Positions 16,292 to 26,311 are shown, numbered from the stretch's first letter. The stretch: 64,000 nt of DNA from Treponema sp. (GCA_017381365.1 JAFOCI010000056.1:1-64000), one strand, 5' to 3'. Translations and numbers: made by a program. The notes: a model not told the origin generated them from the sequence alone.

Positions 16292-16298
16292 AATTAAA

Positions 16299-16460
16299 AG
16301 GAGGTGTAAGATAAAACCGCTAAAATAGCGCGGCTTTATCTTACCTAAAGTTTGCGTTGCAAACTTATTATTGGACTGCTGTTCCTCATTACATTACGGA
16401 ACAGCGTAAAAAGCCAATCGATTGTTGAAACAATCTTCTTGACTTTTTATGGGAGTTTTT
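16299..16460 (+). promoter_or_regulatory. Four-hairpin leader upstream of the V-ATPase operon (copy 2 of the tpiA leader element)
   Basis: Four consecutive inverted repeats: GTAAGATAAA/TTTATCTTAC (16306-16344), AAGTTTGC/GCAAACTT (16348-16366), GCTGTTCC/GGAACAGC (16378-16405), and AAAAAGCCAA/TTGACTTTTT enclosing GATTGTT/AACAATC (16408-16448). The last two match positions 1-70. Parts resemble R-element ends (GCAAACTTATT...GGAC and CATTAC...GGAACAGC). An AGGAGGTG with no following gene sits at 16299-16306. GGGAG at 16451 serves the first ATPase gene. Confidence 0.65.
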
Positions 16461-16772
16461 ATGGCAGAAGCAGAAATTAATGTAATTTCACATCTTCTTA
16501 AGGTAGAATCGGAGGCTTCTTTACTTGTAAAGGAAGCTCAGACAGAAGCTAATAAAAGGTTGTCTGAGGCTCGTTGTAATGCTGACAGCCAGTTTAAAAC
16601 ACAGTTTCAGAAAATCCAGTCTAATTTAGAAGCTGAATATAATGACAAAATTCAGCATTTAACTGAAAATCACAAAAAAAAGTTTGATGAATTTAAATCC
16701 AGTATAGAACAGACAGAACAAAGTGTTGATTCGTTTAATTCTTTTTTAGAAAAAGTATTGAATGAAGAGTAG
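16461..16772 (+). CDS. V-type ATPase stalk protein (G/H-like), first gene of operon
   Basis: Small coiled-coil protein, 103 residues, rich in Glu, Lys, Gln and Ala. The N-terminal segment EINVISHLLKVESEASLLVKEA resembles the start of archaeal AhaH and V-ATPase G subunits, which pair with subunit E to form the peripheral stalk. The identity rests on position (first in the ATPase operon) and on composition, not on a strong motif. The ATG at 16461 is preferred over 16449 because GGGAG lies directly before it. The same leader and spacing occur upstream of tpiA. Confidence 0.7.
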   Translation: MAEAEINVISHLLKVESEASLLVKEAQTEANKRLSEARCNADSQFKTQFQKIQSNLEAEYNDKIQHLTENHKKKFDEFKSSIEQTEQSVDSFNSFLEKVLNEE

Positions 16773-16780
16773 GAGTGTCT

Positions 16781-17800
16781 ATGGATTACTCTAGTGCATC
16801 GGCTTATATCTATGCAAAAATGAGCGGAATGCTGAAAAATACTTTTGTTGGCAAGAATTCTGTTCGTCTTTTTAATGCTAAATCTCTGTCAGAGTTATGG
16901 GAGTTGATTTTTAAATCACCAGTTCCTCAAATTCCTGAGATATTGCTGGCAAATAAAATTGAAACAGAGGCTGTAAAGCTTTTTGTGCGGCAGTATACAA
17001 AACTTCTTCAGAATTATTCCAAGCCAGATAACTTTCTTATAGAACTTTTAGGTCGTTTTGATGTAGAAAACATTAAGGTTATTTCTGCAGCATTAAGCGT
17101 TGGTGAGCAGACGGCTCCAAGAGTTATCAGACTTGGTGAATATTCTAGTCTTGATTATGATGCATGGCCTGATATAAAAAAAATTACTGCTGGTTCTCGT
17201 TTTTCATGGTATGATAAAATTCCAGCGGAAGATGAACGTTTTTTATTGGATTTCAAACTGGACTTAGAAGAAATTCGATTTTTATGGAAATCCGTTAATA
17301 AAGTATCAGATTCATCTAGAAAAATTCTTGTTGATTTTTATCAGAAGTTTTTTTCAATGCAGAATATGTTGTGGGCTTTGCGGCTTAAGGTTTATTATAA
17401 AATGAGCCAGCAGGATATCTTGAAAAGACTGTTTTATGTTGGCGAGGAACCTTCTGCTGACGATCCAATATGTAAATTTGCTTGTGAAATTCTTCCAAAA
17501 TCAATAGATAATTTTGAAGATTGGGAAAACTGGCGTTTTGCAAATCTTTTAAATCCCCACGAAGATGGTTCTGTATGGAATGTAGATCCAATGTGGATTG
17601 AACAGAGAATACGTTTTGGAGAAACAAAGAGAGTTGAAAAACTTTTTCATGAAAATTCAATGACGTATGCTTCTCTTGTAATGTTCTATATATTAAAGCT
17701 TCAGGAACTTGATTGTATACGAGCTGCCACTGAAGGTTTAAGACTTAATGTTGGAAAAGAAGAAGCTATGTATGTTGCCGGGGTTTCGGCAGAGGAGTAA
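16781..17800 (+). CDS. V-type ATPase subunit C (AC39/d family)
   Basis: Cytosolic cap subunit that joins the central rotor axle to the membrane K ring; 339 residues, normal for the family. Helix-rich, with the repeated short-helix pattern typical of AC39/NtpC proteins: YIYAKMSGML at the N-terminus, LLGRFDVENIKVI near residue 85 (the D-x-x-N core) and a C-terminal EELDCIR-like ELDCIRAATEGLRLN. A GTG at 16775 overlaps the AGGAG ribosome-binding site, so I start at the ATG 16781. It lies between the stalk gene and subunit I, each separated by only a few bases, so the operon is tightly coupled. Confidence 0.82.
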   Translation: MDYSSASAYIYAKMSGMLKNTFVGKNSVRLFNAKSLSELWELIFKSPVPQIPEILLANKIETEAVKLFVRQYTKLLQNYSKPDNFLIELLGRFDVENIKVISAALSVGEQTAPRVIRLGEYSSLDYDAWPDIKKITAGSRFSWYDKIPAEDERFLLDFKLDLEEIRFLWKSVNKVSDSSRKILVDFYQKFFSMQNMLWALRLKVYYKMSQQDILKRLFYVGEEPSADDPICKFACEILPKSIDNFEDWENWRFANLLNPHEDGSVWNVDPMWIEQRIRFGETKRVEKLFHENSMTYASLVMFYILKLQELDCIRAATEGLRLNVGKEEAMYVAGVSAEE

Positions 17801-17808
17801 CGTATTTA

Positions 17809-19797
17809 ATGGCTAGAACTACAGAAATGCGATTAATTGAACTTATGGTTCTTAAACAGGATGTTTTAAATGTAATTGAATATCTTGGAAAGACAGGAAA
17901 GTTTCAGTTTCAGTCAAATAAGAAATCCTCTTCAATTGAAAGCGAAGAAAAGAGTGAAAATATTGATGCTGAATTTTTCGATAATCTTCAGAAAGTTAGA
18001 AATTTTCTTGGGATAGATGACAGAGAAACTGGTGTCCTTTCCTGTGAGAGAGCTACAGATGAAGACAGAAATGCAGCGTCAAAGTTGATTTCTCTGGTTT
18101 CAGATATTGAAAAAAGAGTGTCTGATAAAATTGACGATATAAAACGTATTTCTGATTCTTATAAAGAAGCTCAGGCTTTTTCAAATCTACAGGTTCCTTA
18201 CAGTCATTTGGAACATCTTTCTTTTATTTCCATTAAAATTGGCAGAATTCCAAAAGATAATCTTGAAGGTTTGAAGAATTCTGTAGGAAAGCATGCTGTA
18301 ATTATTTCTCTTGGTGACGATTCTTCCAGAATTATGGCAGTTTCATCAAAAAAGAGCCGTTTTATGCTTGATACAGAGCTGAAAAAATACGGTTTTGTGA
18401 ACATGGAGATTCCTGAAGATTTTAATGGAATTCCAGAAGAGCTTCTGAAAAATATTGAAAATGAAAAAAATGAGTCTGAAAAAGCTCTTGAAAAATTAAA
18501 TGAAGAAAAGGCAAACTTTGCTGAAACTCATAAAGACGAAATCTTAAAGCTTTTGGGATCGTTTTCTATGGGTATGCAGGTTAGAAAAATTGAAAATAGA
18601 CTGGAATCTACTTCTCTTGTGTATAGAATGACTGGGTGGATTCCTGCTGCAGATAGCCGTTCTTTTATGAAAGAATTGGATGATTTGACAGAAGGAAGAG
18701 TTGCAATCCGCGAATATCTTCCTCTTGAAGTTCCATCTGTTTTGTCTGGAGAAGAGCAGGTTCCTGTAAAACTCAATCATGGCAAGTTTGTATCTGCGTT
18801 TGAACGAATGATTTTCAGTTATGGTTCACCTTTGTACGGTTCAATTGATCCGACTCCATTTGTTGCTGTGTTCTTTTCAATTCTTTTTGGAATTATGTTC
18901 GGTGATTTTGGGCAGGGACTTGTATTTCTTATCGCTGGTATCCTGATGGCTTTGAATGTAGTAAAAGTTGGCAGCTGGAATAAATTTGCACCTGTTTTTA
19001 TTGCCATTGGAACAACAAGTTCAATAATGGGACTTGTTACCGGTGAATTTTTTGGAACAGAAAAGCTTCTGGTACCTTTTGCAGAATTTGTGACTGGATT
19101 GTTTGGGACTCCCAGAGCTCCGATTTTAAAAGTTATGCCCTCTGCAGATCCTAATTCTGTGCTTGTAATTTTTGGAATTTTTGCGGTAACAATTGGGCTT
19201 GGCGTAATAATCAATTCTGTTGGACTTATAGTTAATGTCATCAATAAGTTTCTTCAGAAAAAAGCTGGAAGTGCAATTTTTGGAAAAACTGGAATTGCAG
19301 GTATTTTGTTTTACTGGTACATTCTTGTTTTTGCATTAAGAATTGCGGTTTTCCATCATGGACCTGCATTGCATGACTGGATTGTAATTGGAATAACTTT
19401 GTTTTTTGCTGCTTTTGGGGAACCTTTTGAAAGAATTTTTGACGGTCACAGACCTGTACTTGAAAACGGATTTGGTGCGTTTGTGATAGGTGGTGCAGTA
19501 GAGCTTATAGAAGTAGTTTCCAGTTATCTGTCTGGTTCATTAAGCTTTGTGCGTGTAGGTGCTTTCGCTCTTGCTCATGCAGTTCTTGGATTCATTATTG
19601 AAATGATGAGCGAGAAGTGTGGTCCGATTGGCGGTCTGGCTGTTTTGATTGCTGGTAATGCCATTGTTGTTGTTCTTGAAGGTATGATTGTTGCTATTCA
19701 GGTAATACGACTTCAGTATTATGAATTTTTTAGCAAATTTTTTAATGAAACTGGTACAGAGTTTAAGCCGTTACAGTTTCATTATGGAAATAAATAA
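17809..19797 (+). CDS. V-type ATPase subunit I (membrane a subunit)
   Basis: Large membrane stator subunit that provides the ion half-channels next to the K ring. The 662 residues comprise a cytoplasmic N-terminal half (1-330) with coiled-coil arms and a C-terminal half (about 345-640) with some seven or eight membrane helices. Family signatures are MRLIELMVLKQDVLNVIEYLG at the start, PTPFVAVFFSILFGIMFGDFG at the first helix, and LSGSLSFVRVGAFALAHAVL carrying the essential Arg in the last helices. ATG 17809 follows the C gene by 8 bp. The sequence does not tell me whether the pump moves H+ or Na+. Confidence 0.95.
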   Translation: MARTTEMRLIELMVLKQDVLNVIEYLGKTGKFQFQSNKKSSSIESEEKSENIDAEFFDNLQKVRNFLGIDDRETGVLSCERATDEDRNAASKLISLVSDIEKRVSDKIDDIKRISDSYKEAQAFSNLQVPYSHLEHLSFISIKIGRIPKDNLEGLKNSVGKHAVIISLGDDSSRIMAVSSKKSRFMLDTELKKYGFVNMEIPEDFNGIPEELLKNIENEKNESEKALEKLNEEKANFAETHKDEILKLLGSFSMGMQVRKIENRLESTSLVYRMTGWIPAADSRSFMKELDDLTEGRVAIREYLPLEVPSVLSGEEQVPVKLNHGKFVSAFERMIFSYGSPLYGSIDPTPFVAVFFSILFGIMFGDFGQGLVFLIAGILMALNVVKVGSWNKFAPVFIAIGTTSSIMGLVTGEFFGTEKLLVPFAEFVTGLFGTPRAPILKVMPSADPNSVLVIFGIFAVTIGLGVIINSVGLIVNVINKFLQKKAGSAIFGKTGIAGILFYWYILVFALRIAVFHHGPALHDWIVIGITLFFAAFGEPFERIFDGHRPVLENGFGAFVIGGAVELIEVVSSYLSGSLSFVRVGAFALAHAVLGFIIEMMSEKCGPIGGLAVLIAGNAIVVVLEGMIVAIQVIRLQYYEFFSKFFNETGTEFKPLQFHYGNK

Positions 19798-19824
19798 AAT
19801 TGCTCAAGGTATAAGAGGTATATT

Positions 19825-20157
19825 ATGAACAAGAAAATTTTTGTATTAGCTGCAATTCTTATGGTTGCTGGTTTCTTTTCACTTTCTGCTCAGAATGCTG
19901 AAAATGTAGAAAGCGAAACTGCTGTTGAACAGCAGGCTCCTGCTTCAACTTCTTCTATGAAGTATGTTGCTGCCGCTGTTGCCGTTGGCTTGTCTTGTAT
20001 TGCTGGTGGTATGGCTGTAGGAAAAATTGGTGTTGCTGCTATGGGTGCAATGAGTGAAAATGCAGAACTTTCTGGTAAGGCTCTTCCTTTCGTAGGGCTT
20101 GCAGAAGGTATTTGTCTCTGGGGATTTCTTGTAGGTCTTCTCATTATTGTACTGTAA
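19825..20157 (+). CDS. V-type ATPase subunit K (proteolipid) with an N-terminal signal-like extension
   Basis: Rotor ring subunit. The core (about 45-110) has two membrane helices, with glycine-rich helix one (AAAVAVGLSCIAGGMAVGKI) and helix two carrying the ion-binding Glu in FVGLAEGICLWG. Ahead of it is a hydrophobic, signal-peptide-like segment (1-22, ending in LSAQ) and an acidic linker (23-43). Many ring subunits are only 70-80 residues for a two-helix form, so the 110-residue length comes from this extension. AGAGG precedes the ATG. Whether the extension is cleaved or stays as a third helix is unknown. Confidence 0.9.
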   Translation: MNKKIFVLAAILMVAGFFSLSAQNAENVESETAVEQQAPASTSSMKYVAAAVAVGLSCIAGGMAVGKIGVAAMGAMSENAELSGKALPFVGLAEGICLWGFLVGLLIIVL

Positions 20158-20175
20158 CAAGGAAAAAAACTTAAA

Positions 20176-20508
20176 TTGAAGATTAATATAATCGGCGACA
20201 GAGAAATGGTACTTGCATTCAAGCTTGTTGGTGTTGACGGTTTTGCTGCCGAAACTCGCCAGGAAGTGCTTGATGCATTTAACCGAGTAACTGGAAGGGG
20301 TGGAGAAAATTCCACTCCCGTTGATGAATTGCCAAGAGTTCTGATTCTTACAGAGGCGGCTGCCGCACTGATTGAAGAAGAGGAACTTCAATGGCAAAAA
20401 AAAGGTAGATTTCCTCTTATTGTTGAAATACCTTGTCTTGACGGACATGTTTCTGGAAAAAAATCTCTTACAGATGCAATTCGGGAAGCAATTGGTGTAC
20501 AGGTATAA
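20176..20508 (+). CDS. V-type ATPase subunit F
   Basis: Small central-stalk subunit that binds subunit D and regulates activity, 110 residues. The N-terminal INIIGDREMVLAFKLVGVDG and the later VLILTEAAAALIEEEE are the clear family motifs (G-D-x-x-x-x-x-G-F-x-L-x-G and I-L-x-T). The start codon is TTG at 20176; AAGGAAAA lies upstream and no ATG gives the family N-terminus. It sits between K and E in the operon, the usual grouping in A/V-type clusters. Confidence 0.9.
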   Translation: MKINIIGDREMVLAFKLVGVDGFAAETRQEVLDAFNRVTGRGGENSTPVDELPRVLILTEAAAALIEEEELQWQKKGRFPLIVEIPCLDGHVSGKKSLTDAIREAIGVQV

Positions 20509-20536
20509 ACGGAAATCTATTTAAGGGAAAATTTTT

Positions 20537-21187
20537 ATGGAAGAATTTAGATCTACAGAGATTCTGGATAAAGAAATTCAGGCAGATGCCCGAAAAAAAG
20601 CTGAAAAGATTCTTGCAAAAGCAGATGTAGATTGTGCTCTCCTTCTTGAAGAAGTTTCTGGAAGAATAGAAAAGGCAAAAAAAGAACTTGAAGATAAATA
20701 TGCATTAAAAATTGCTGCTTTTGAAAAAGATCTGAGTGCTACTTTGCCTTTGGAAAAGGAGCGTTTTCTTGTTTCGTTTATTCAGTCATCAATTGAAAAG
20801 GCGATAAATGCATATCTTGCAAAACTTTCGGATGAAGAAAAAATAGATCTCGTTCTAAAAAAGTCCGTAAAGATAGAAGATGTGTTAAAATCAAAAAAAC
20901 TTAATGCTCTATACTATGGTTTTCAGGAAAGCCTTGTAAAAAAGACTGTTGGAAAGAAGTTTGATTTAATTTCTGTAAAGGAAACTGAATTCAACAAAAT
21001 GATTATTGAAAATGACTTGGGAATTACAGACAGAAAAGGTATTATACTTGAGTCGGAAGATAAAGCTATTCGTGTTAGAATGACGTTGTCGGAAGTAATT
21101 TCTCAGATACAGGATAAATATCGTGCAGAGCTTTATAGTGCTTTGTTTGGTGAAAGACTGAACACTGTTGCTGGAGGTTCAAAATAA
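20537..21187 (+). CDS. V-type ATPase subunit E (peripheral stalk)
   Basis: 216-residue stator protein. The first half is a charged coiled coil ([24 protein letters not shown] onward), and the C-terminal half is a globular domain with KSVKIEDVL and [20 protein letters not shown]. The coiled coil should pair with the small G/H-like protein encoded first in the operon. The stop overlaps the start of subunit A by one base (TAATG), which couples their translation. It is assigned by position and fold pattern; the sequence is less conserved than the catalytic subunits. Confidence 0.8.
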   Translation: MEEFRSTEILDKEIQADARKKAEKILAKADVDCALLLEEVSGRIEKAKKELEDKYALKIAAFEKDLSATLPLEKERFLVSFIQSSIEKAINAYLAKLSDEEKIDLVLKKSVKIEDVLKSKKLNALYYGFQESLVKKTVGKKFDLISVKETEFNKMIIENDLGITDRKGIILESEDKAIRVRMTLSEVISQIQDKYRAELYSALFGERLNTVAGGSK

Positions 21188-22962
21188 TGATTGAAGGAAA
21201 AATTACTCGCATTTCCGGTCCTATTGTTTTTGCAGAAGGATTGGATGGATGTGGTCTTTATGATGTAGTAGATGTTGGCGAAAAAAGGTTGATTGGAGAA
21301 ATTATTCGTCAAAACAAAGGTAATGCTACTATTCAGGTTTATGAGGAAGATACCGGGATGCATATTGGTGAAAAAATTGTGTGTCACCAGCGTCCGCTTT
21401 CTCTTCGACTTGGACCAGGTCTTGTTGGTACTATTTACGATGGTATTCAGCGCCCCCTTAAAGCTATGTCGGAAAATTCTGGAGCTTTTCTTTTGCCAGG
21501 AGAACGCACAGAACCTCTTGATGTAAAAAAAAACTGGCATTTTGAAGCTGCACCTGAAGTAAAGGAAGGTTCTGCTGTAAAACCAGGTATTTCTCTTGGA
21601 ACTGTAAAAGAAACTGAATCTATTACGCAGAAAATCATGGTTCCTCCTGCAATCCGTGGGAAAATCCTGAAAACTTTCAAAGGTTCTGGTGATTACACAA
21701 TTGATGATGTAATTGGAACAACAGAATTTGATGAAGAAATTAAATTGAGCCAGTATTGGCCTGTACGTCAGTCTCGTCCTTATGCTGATAAACTTGAAGT
21801 TTCTGAACCGCTCATTACTGGTCAGCGTGTTATTGATGTTTTCTTCCCTTTGAGTAAGGGCGGTACTGCTGCAATTCCTGGTGGGTTTGGTACAGGTAAA
21901 ACAATGACTCAGCACGCTGTTGCAAAATGGTGCGATGCAGATTTGATTGTATACATTGGCTGTGGTGAACGCGGTAATGAAATGACAGAAGTTCTTACTG
22001 AATTTCCTGAGCTTATTGACCCAAGAACAGGTCGTTCTATCATGGAACGAACAATTCTTATTGCAAATACATCAAATATGCCAGTAGCTGCCCGAGAAGT
22101 TTCCCTTTATGCCGGAATTACTCTTGCGGAATATTATCGTGACATGGGGCTTCACGTTGCTATCATGGCTGATTCAACAAGCCGTTGGGCAGAAGCTTTG
22201 CGTGAACTTTCTGGTCGTATGGAAGAAATGCCAGCTGAAGAAGGTTTCCCTGCATATCTTCCAACTCGTCTTGCTTCTTTTTATGAACGTGCCGGTCGCG
22301 TTATTTCTCTTGAAGGGCAGGAAGGTTCAGTTTCTGTAATTGGTGCAGTTTCGCCTCCAGGTGGTGACTTTTCTGAACCAGTAACTCAGCATACAAAACG
22401 TTTTATCCGCTGTTTCTGGGCGTTGAACAGAGAGCTTGCTAATGCCCGTCATTATCCTGCAATTGGATGGATTGATTCCTATTCTGAATATGCAGGCGAA
22501 GTACGTGAATGGTGGGAAAAGCATAATCCAATGTGGTGGAATGTCCGAATGGAAGCGCTTGAACTTTTAAAAAAAGAAGAAAGGCTTCAGCAGATTGTAC
22601 GCCTTATTGGCCCAGATGCTTTGCCAGATACAGACAGACTTGTTCTTAAAGTTTCTGAAATGATAAAGAACGGATTCCTTCAGCAGAATGCATTTGACGA
22701 TGTGGATATGTACTGTTGTTCTGAAAAACAGATAATGATTCTTGATCTGATGATGAATTTTTATGAAAAATCATTAACTCTTATAAAGAATGGCTGTCCA
22801 TTAACTAAACTTGTGACTCTTCCAATTTGTGATGAAATTGTCAGAATAAAATACAGTGTTCCAAATAATGAACTTTCTAAAATATCAGAAATTAAGGAGC
22901 ATTTTAACAATCAGTTTTCTGAACTTGAATCTATTTATAATAAAGGCGGTGCGGCTGTATGA
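21187..22962 (+). CDS. atpA: V-type ATPase catalytic subunit A
   Basis: Catalytic nucleotide-binding subunit of the V1/A1 headpiece, 591 residues (standard 580-600). The P-loop PGGFGTGKT lies at about 231-239 (Lys238), followed by [13 protein letters not shown], the Walker B region [16 protein letters not shown], and [13 protein letters not shown]. An insertion relative to F-type beta subunits (about 100-190, with [11 protein letters not shown]) is the A-subunit non-homologous region. It alternates with subunit B in the A3B3 hexamer. The stop overlaps the ATG of the B gene by 4 bp. Function may be ATP synthesis or ATP-driven ion pumping. Confidence 0.98.
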   Translation: MIEGKITRISGPIVFAEGLDGCGLYDVVDVGEKRLIGEIIRQNKGNATIQVYEEDTGMHIGEKIVCHQRPLSLRLGPGLVGTIYDGIQRPLKAMSENSGAFLLPGERTEPLDVKKNWHFEAAPEVKEGSAVKPGISLGTVKETESITQKIMVPPAIRGKILKTFKGSGDYTIDDVIGTTEFDEEIKLSQYWPVRQSRPYADKLEVSEPLITGQRVIDVFFPLSKGGTAAIPGGFGTGKTMTQHAVAKWCDADLIVYIGCGERGNEMTEVLTEFPELIDPRTGRSIMERTILIANTSNMPVAAREVSLYAGITLAEYYRDMGLHVAIMADSTSRWAEALRELSGRMEEMPAEEGFPAYLPTRLASFYERAGRVISLEGQEGSVSVIGAVSPPGGDFSEPVTQHTKRFIRCFWALNRELANARHYPAIGWIDSYSEYAGEVREWWEKHNPMWWNVRMEALELLKKEERLQQIVRLIGPDALPDTDRLVLKVSEMIKNGFLQQNAFDDVDMYCCSEKQIMILDLMMNFYEKSLTLIKNGCPLTKLVTLPICDEIVRIKYSVPNNELSKISEIKEHFNNQFSELESIYNKGGAAV

Positions 22963-24344
22963 AAGGAGTTGAATATCGTGGCGTAACAAGCGTTGACGGA
23001 CCAATCGTTATTGTTCAGCGCACTGAAAATATTTTCTTTAATGAAACAGTTTATGTTCGTGACCGTTTAGGGGAAAAGCGTCTTGGACGCGTAATTGATT
23101 TGAGCGAAAAAGCTGCTGTTGTTCAGATTTTTGGAAATACTACAGGAATTGATCTTTCGGAAAGTACTTTTGAATTTTTGGATAAACCTCTTGAATTGCG
23201 TGTTGGTGAAGGGCTTTTAGGTCGAGTCTTTAATGGTCTTGGGGAACCTATTGATGGTTATCCTGCAATCGTTTCTTCTAATTTTGTAAATGTAAATAGT
23301 TATCCAATCAACCCCTACAGCCGTTCTTATCCAAGGGATTTTATCCAGACTGGTGTTTCGGCAATTGATGGAATGAACAGTCTTGTTCGCGGTCAAAAAC
23401 TTCCTATTTTTTCAGGCTCCGGACTTCCTCATAATAAACTGGCTGCTCAGATTATCCGTCAGGCAAAGCTTCGTGGAACAGATGAGCAGTTCGTAATGGT
23501 TTTTGCTGGAATGGGTATTAAGTATGACGTTGCCCGATTCTTCATAAATACATTTGAGGAATCTGGTGTACTTTCAAAGGTTGTTATGTTCCAGTCTTTG
23601 GCTGATGCTCCTTCCATTGAACGTATTATGACACCACGCTGTGCTCTTACGGCCGCTGAATATTTGGCATTTGAAAAAGGTATGCATGTTCTTGTTGTAA
23701 TGACAGATATGACAAACTACTGTGAAGCCTTGCGTGAAATTTCTACAACACGTGGTGAAGTTCCTGGACGAAAAGGATACCCGGGCTATCTTTATTCTGA
23801 TCTTGCTGAACTTTATGAACGTGCGGGAAAGATAAAGGGTAGTGAAGGTTCAATTACGCAGATTCCTATTCTTACTATGCCAAACGATGATATTTCCCAT
23901 CCAATTCCTGACCTTACAGGCTATATTACAGAAGGTCAGATTGTTCTTGATCGTGAAATGGATTCAAAGGGAATTTATCCTCCTGTTGCAGGTCTTCCAT
24001 CTCTTTCTCGTCTTATGAAGGACGGTATTGGTGATAAGATGACTCGCGAAGATCATGCTAACGTTTCAAGTCAGCTTTTTGCGGCGTACTCAAAAGTAAA
24101 GTCAATTCGTAACCTTGCATCTATCATTGGCGAAGAAGAGCTTTCTTCATTGGACCGCAAATATCTTGAATTTGGAAACAAATTTGAAGGTGAATTTCTT
24201 ACTCAAGGTGAATACGAGGACCGCACAATTGAGCAGACTCTAGAAATTGGATGGAAATGTCTTGCAGTGCTTCCAAAAGAAGAACTGTTCCGCATTAAAT
24301 CTGAATATATTGAAAAATATCTTCCAAAGGATTCCGCTGAATAA
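22959..24344 (+). CDS. atpB: V-type ATPase subunit B
   Basis: Regulatory, non-catalytic nucleotide-binding partner of subunit A, 461 residues. It has the B-type [14 protein letters not shown] in place of a P-loop. Other family blocks are [58 protein letters not shown] and the C-terminal [15 protein letters not shown]. The start overlaps the A stop (ATGA), and subunit D follows after 2 bp. Gene symbol usage differs between F- and V-type nomenclature. Confidence 0.97.
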   Translation: MKGVEYRGVTSVDGPIVIVQRTENIFFNETVYVRDRLGEKRLGRVIDLSEKAAVVQIFGNTTGIDLSESTFEFLDKPLELRVGEGLLGRVFNGLGEPIDGYPAIVSSNFVNVNSYPINPYSRSYPRDFIQTGVSAIDGMNSLVRGQKLPIFSGSGLPHNKLAAQIIRQAKLRGTDEQFVMVFAGMGIKYDVARFFINTFEESGVLSKVVMFQSLADAPSIERIMTPRCALTAAEYLAFEKGMHVLVVMTDMTNYCEALREISTTRGEVPGRKGYPGYLYSDLAELYERAGKIKGSEGSITQIPILTMPNDDISHPIPDLTGYITEGQIVLDREMDSKGIYPPVAGLPSLSRLMKDGIGDKMTREDHANVSSQLFAAYSKVKSIRNLASIIGEEELSSLDRKYLEFGNKFEGEFLTQGEYEDRTIEQTLEIGWKCLAVLPKEELFRIKSEYIEKYLPKDSAE

Positions 24345-24346
24345 AG

Positions 24347-24991
24347 ATGGCAAAGTTAAATATTGCACCAACAAAATCAAATCTTCTCGCAATGAAAGAG
24401 CAGCTGGCCATTTCTCAGAATGGTTATGAGCTTCTTGAGCAAAAACGGGAAATTCTTGTTCAAGAACTAATGAGAATGGTAGATAAAGTTAAGCTTCTTG
24501 AAAAAGAGATTAACCAATCGGTAAAAAATGCGTATCCAGCATTTAAACGAATGCTTATGGCTGATGGTGCTGATCAGATTAAAAGAATTGCACATGATGT
24601 TCATTATGAATTCGAAATGCAGGAAAAGCCTGTAACTATTGGCGGAATGAGTTTTTCTTCTATTGATATAAAATTACCTGAACAGAAGTTGTTTTATTCG
24701 ATGATTGGTACTTATGCCAATACAGATGATGTAATTGCAAAATTCTTTAAATTGCTTTCTTTGCTTACTCAAATGGCTTCAATAAGAACAATTGTCTGGC
24801 GCCTTGCAGATGAAGTGAAGAAGACTCAGCGACGTGTAAATGCTCTTGATAAAATGGTAATTCCTCAGACTTTAGAAACGAAGCAGTTTATTGAAAATGC
24901 TCTTGAAGAAAAAGAACGAGAAAATGTATTTGTTCTTAAAGCTTTGAAGAAAAAAAATGAACGCAAAAGACAGGAGGAAGAAGATGAGTAA
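24347..24991 (+). CDS. atpD: V-type ATPase subunit D (central axle)
   Basis: Long helical rotor axle inserted into the A3B3 ring, 214 residues. The N-terminal LNIAPTKSNLLAMKEQL and EQKREILVQELMRMV are typical, and the C-terminal helix carries RRVNALDKMVIPQ, the signature of NtpD/AtpD. The tail is strongly basic (KKKNERKRQEEED). The ribosome-binding site lies inside the end of the B gene. The last 8 bases overlap the ATG of the universal stress gene, so the operon continues into it. Confidence 0.93.
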   Translation: MAKLNIAPTKSNLLAMKEQLAISQNGYELLEQKREILVQELMRMVDKVKLLEKEINQSVKNAYPAFKRMLMADGADQIKRIAHDVHYEFEMQEKPVTIGGMSFSSIDIKLPEQKLFYSMIGTYANTDDVIAKFFKLLSLLTQMASIRTIVWRLADEVKKTQRRVNALDKMVIPQTLETKQFIENALEEKERENVFVLKALKKKNERKRQEEEDE

Positions 24992-25490
24992 ACCATTTTT
25001 AAAAAATATTCTTGCTGCTGTAAATGGTTCCCAGTCATCTATGCAGGCTGTAATGTATGGTATTATTATGGCAAAGCAATACAATCTTAATCTAAAGATT
25101 GTTTATGTTGTTGATACCGCCACGGTAAAATTTTTGGCGTCTTCTAATTTTTTTGTTGATGAAGAAAAGGATTATTATCTGGAATCATTGCGTAAAGATG
25201 GTAAAACATACTTAAATTATGCGGAAAATCTTGCAAAGTCTAAAGGTCTTGTTGTTGAAACTGAGCTTAGAGAAGGTTCTGTCTGGTCTGAAATTATAAA
25301 ATCTGCGGATGAAAGTAATACAGATATGATTCTTATCGGTGGTCATGAAAACAATAATATGATTTCTGGTTCAATTGAAAATAGAAAAAGTTTTGCGGCA
25401 ACAGCAAGAAGTGAAATAGCGACTTTTGCGCACTGTCCCGTACTTATAATTCATAAACCAGAAATAGAAGCTTTATTTAAAATTTCGTAA
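24984..25490 (+). CDS. Universal stress protein (UspA family)
   Basis: 168-residue single Usp domain. The N-terminal ILAAVNGSQSSMQAVMYGI is the beta1-alpha1 unit, and the C-terminal ADESNTDMILIGGHENN gives the G-x-x-x-x ATP-binding loop region. The usual G-2x-G-9x-G-S/T motif is only loosely kept (IGGHENNNMISGSIENRKSFAATARSE), so ATP binding is uncertain. An upstream ATG (24957) is rejected because AGGAGGA lies at 24972, directly before 24984. It overlaps ATPase subunit D, which suggests regulation with ion pumping or energy state. Confidence 0.82.
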   Translation: MSKPFLKNILAAVNGSQSSMQAVMYGIIMAKQYNLNLKIVYVVDTATVKFLASSNFFVDEEKDYYLESLRKDGKTYLNYAENLAKSKGLVVETELREGSVWSEIIKSADESNTDMILIGGHENNNMISGSIENRKSFAATARSEIATFAHCPVLIIHKPEIEALFKIS

Positions 25491-25501
25491 AGGGTTTTGC
25501 T

Positions 25502-26278
25502 GTGATAAATTGCTATGAAATTCTTGGAGTAAGACATGATGCTACTGCAGCAGAAATAAAAAAAGCGTATAGACAGAAGGCAAAACTCTTTCATCCAGAT
25601 GCAACAAAATCAAAAGATAGTGAAAAATTTCAAAATCTTGTAAGAGCTTATGAAATTCTTTCAAATCAAAGGCAGCGTTCGATTTTTGATGAATCGTTTT
25701 ATACGAGAAGTACATATACAAAAAATAATCAGGAAACTTTTGATTATTATAAGTGGCTTTCAGCGCGAATGGATGAAGAAAGTCGTGCAAAACTGATTTT
25801 TTTTGATTTAATGCATGAAAGAGAAGATGAGGCTGTGGCTGAATTTAAGCGGATGTCAATGGAACATGCAGATTTTAATCTAAAGCAGTGGTTTTCCCGG
25901 GAAGATTTCATGGATTATGGTTATATTCTTGCAGAAGAACTGGCATTGAGAAATGAGTATTATGATGCTGTTATTTTACTGGAGCAGATAATACGAATGG
26001 AGTACAGCTTTAGTTATTTCAGGCTTTTTTTTCCAGAGGTTTTAGAATTTACATTAAGCATACTAAAGCGTAATATTGTTGATACAATTAATGATGAATT
26101 AGCTATAGATTGTTATGAAAGGGCTTTGGATCTGGGGTTTTCTCCTAAAGAAGATTCTTTCTTTTTGCGGCAAATGGCAGAATTATATAAAAGAATCGGA
26201 GATTTAGAAACTTCTAAAATCTGTTATGAAGAATCATTGCGAGTATCGCCTGAATCGAAAAACCGCAATTTTATATAA
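25502..26278 (+). CDS. J-domain protein with a helical, TPR-like C-terminus
   Basis: 258 residues. Positions 1-62 form a J domain (CYEILGVRHDATAAEIKKAYR, then the diagnostic HPD in KLFHPDATKS), which should stimulate a DnaK ATPase. The rest is helical. The C-terminal part (about 195-250), with IDCYERALDLGFSP and ISKICYEESLRVSPE-like text, resembles one or two TPR units. There are no G/F or zinc-finger regions, so it is a class C J protein with an unknown client. The start is GTG at 25502. The gene lies 11 bp after the Usp gene and probably belongs to the same transcript. Confidence 0.82.
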   Translation: MINCYEILGVRHDATAAEIKKAYRQKAKLFHPDATKSKDSEKFQNLVRAYEILSNQRQRSIFDESFYTRSTYTKNNQETFDYYKWLSARMDEESRAKLIFFDLMHEREDEAVAEFKRMSMEHADFNLKQWFSREDFMDYGYILAEELALRNEYYDAVILLEQIIRMEYSFSYFRLFFPEVLEFTLSILKRNIVDTINDELAIDCYERALDLGFSPKEDSFFLRQMAELYKRIGDLETSKICYEESLRVSPESKNRNFI

Positions 26279-26311
26279 TTAGCCAAAAATTTGAGTTTTT
26301 TGAAAATTAAA

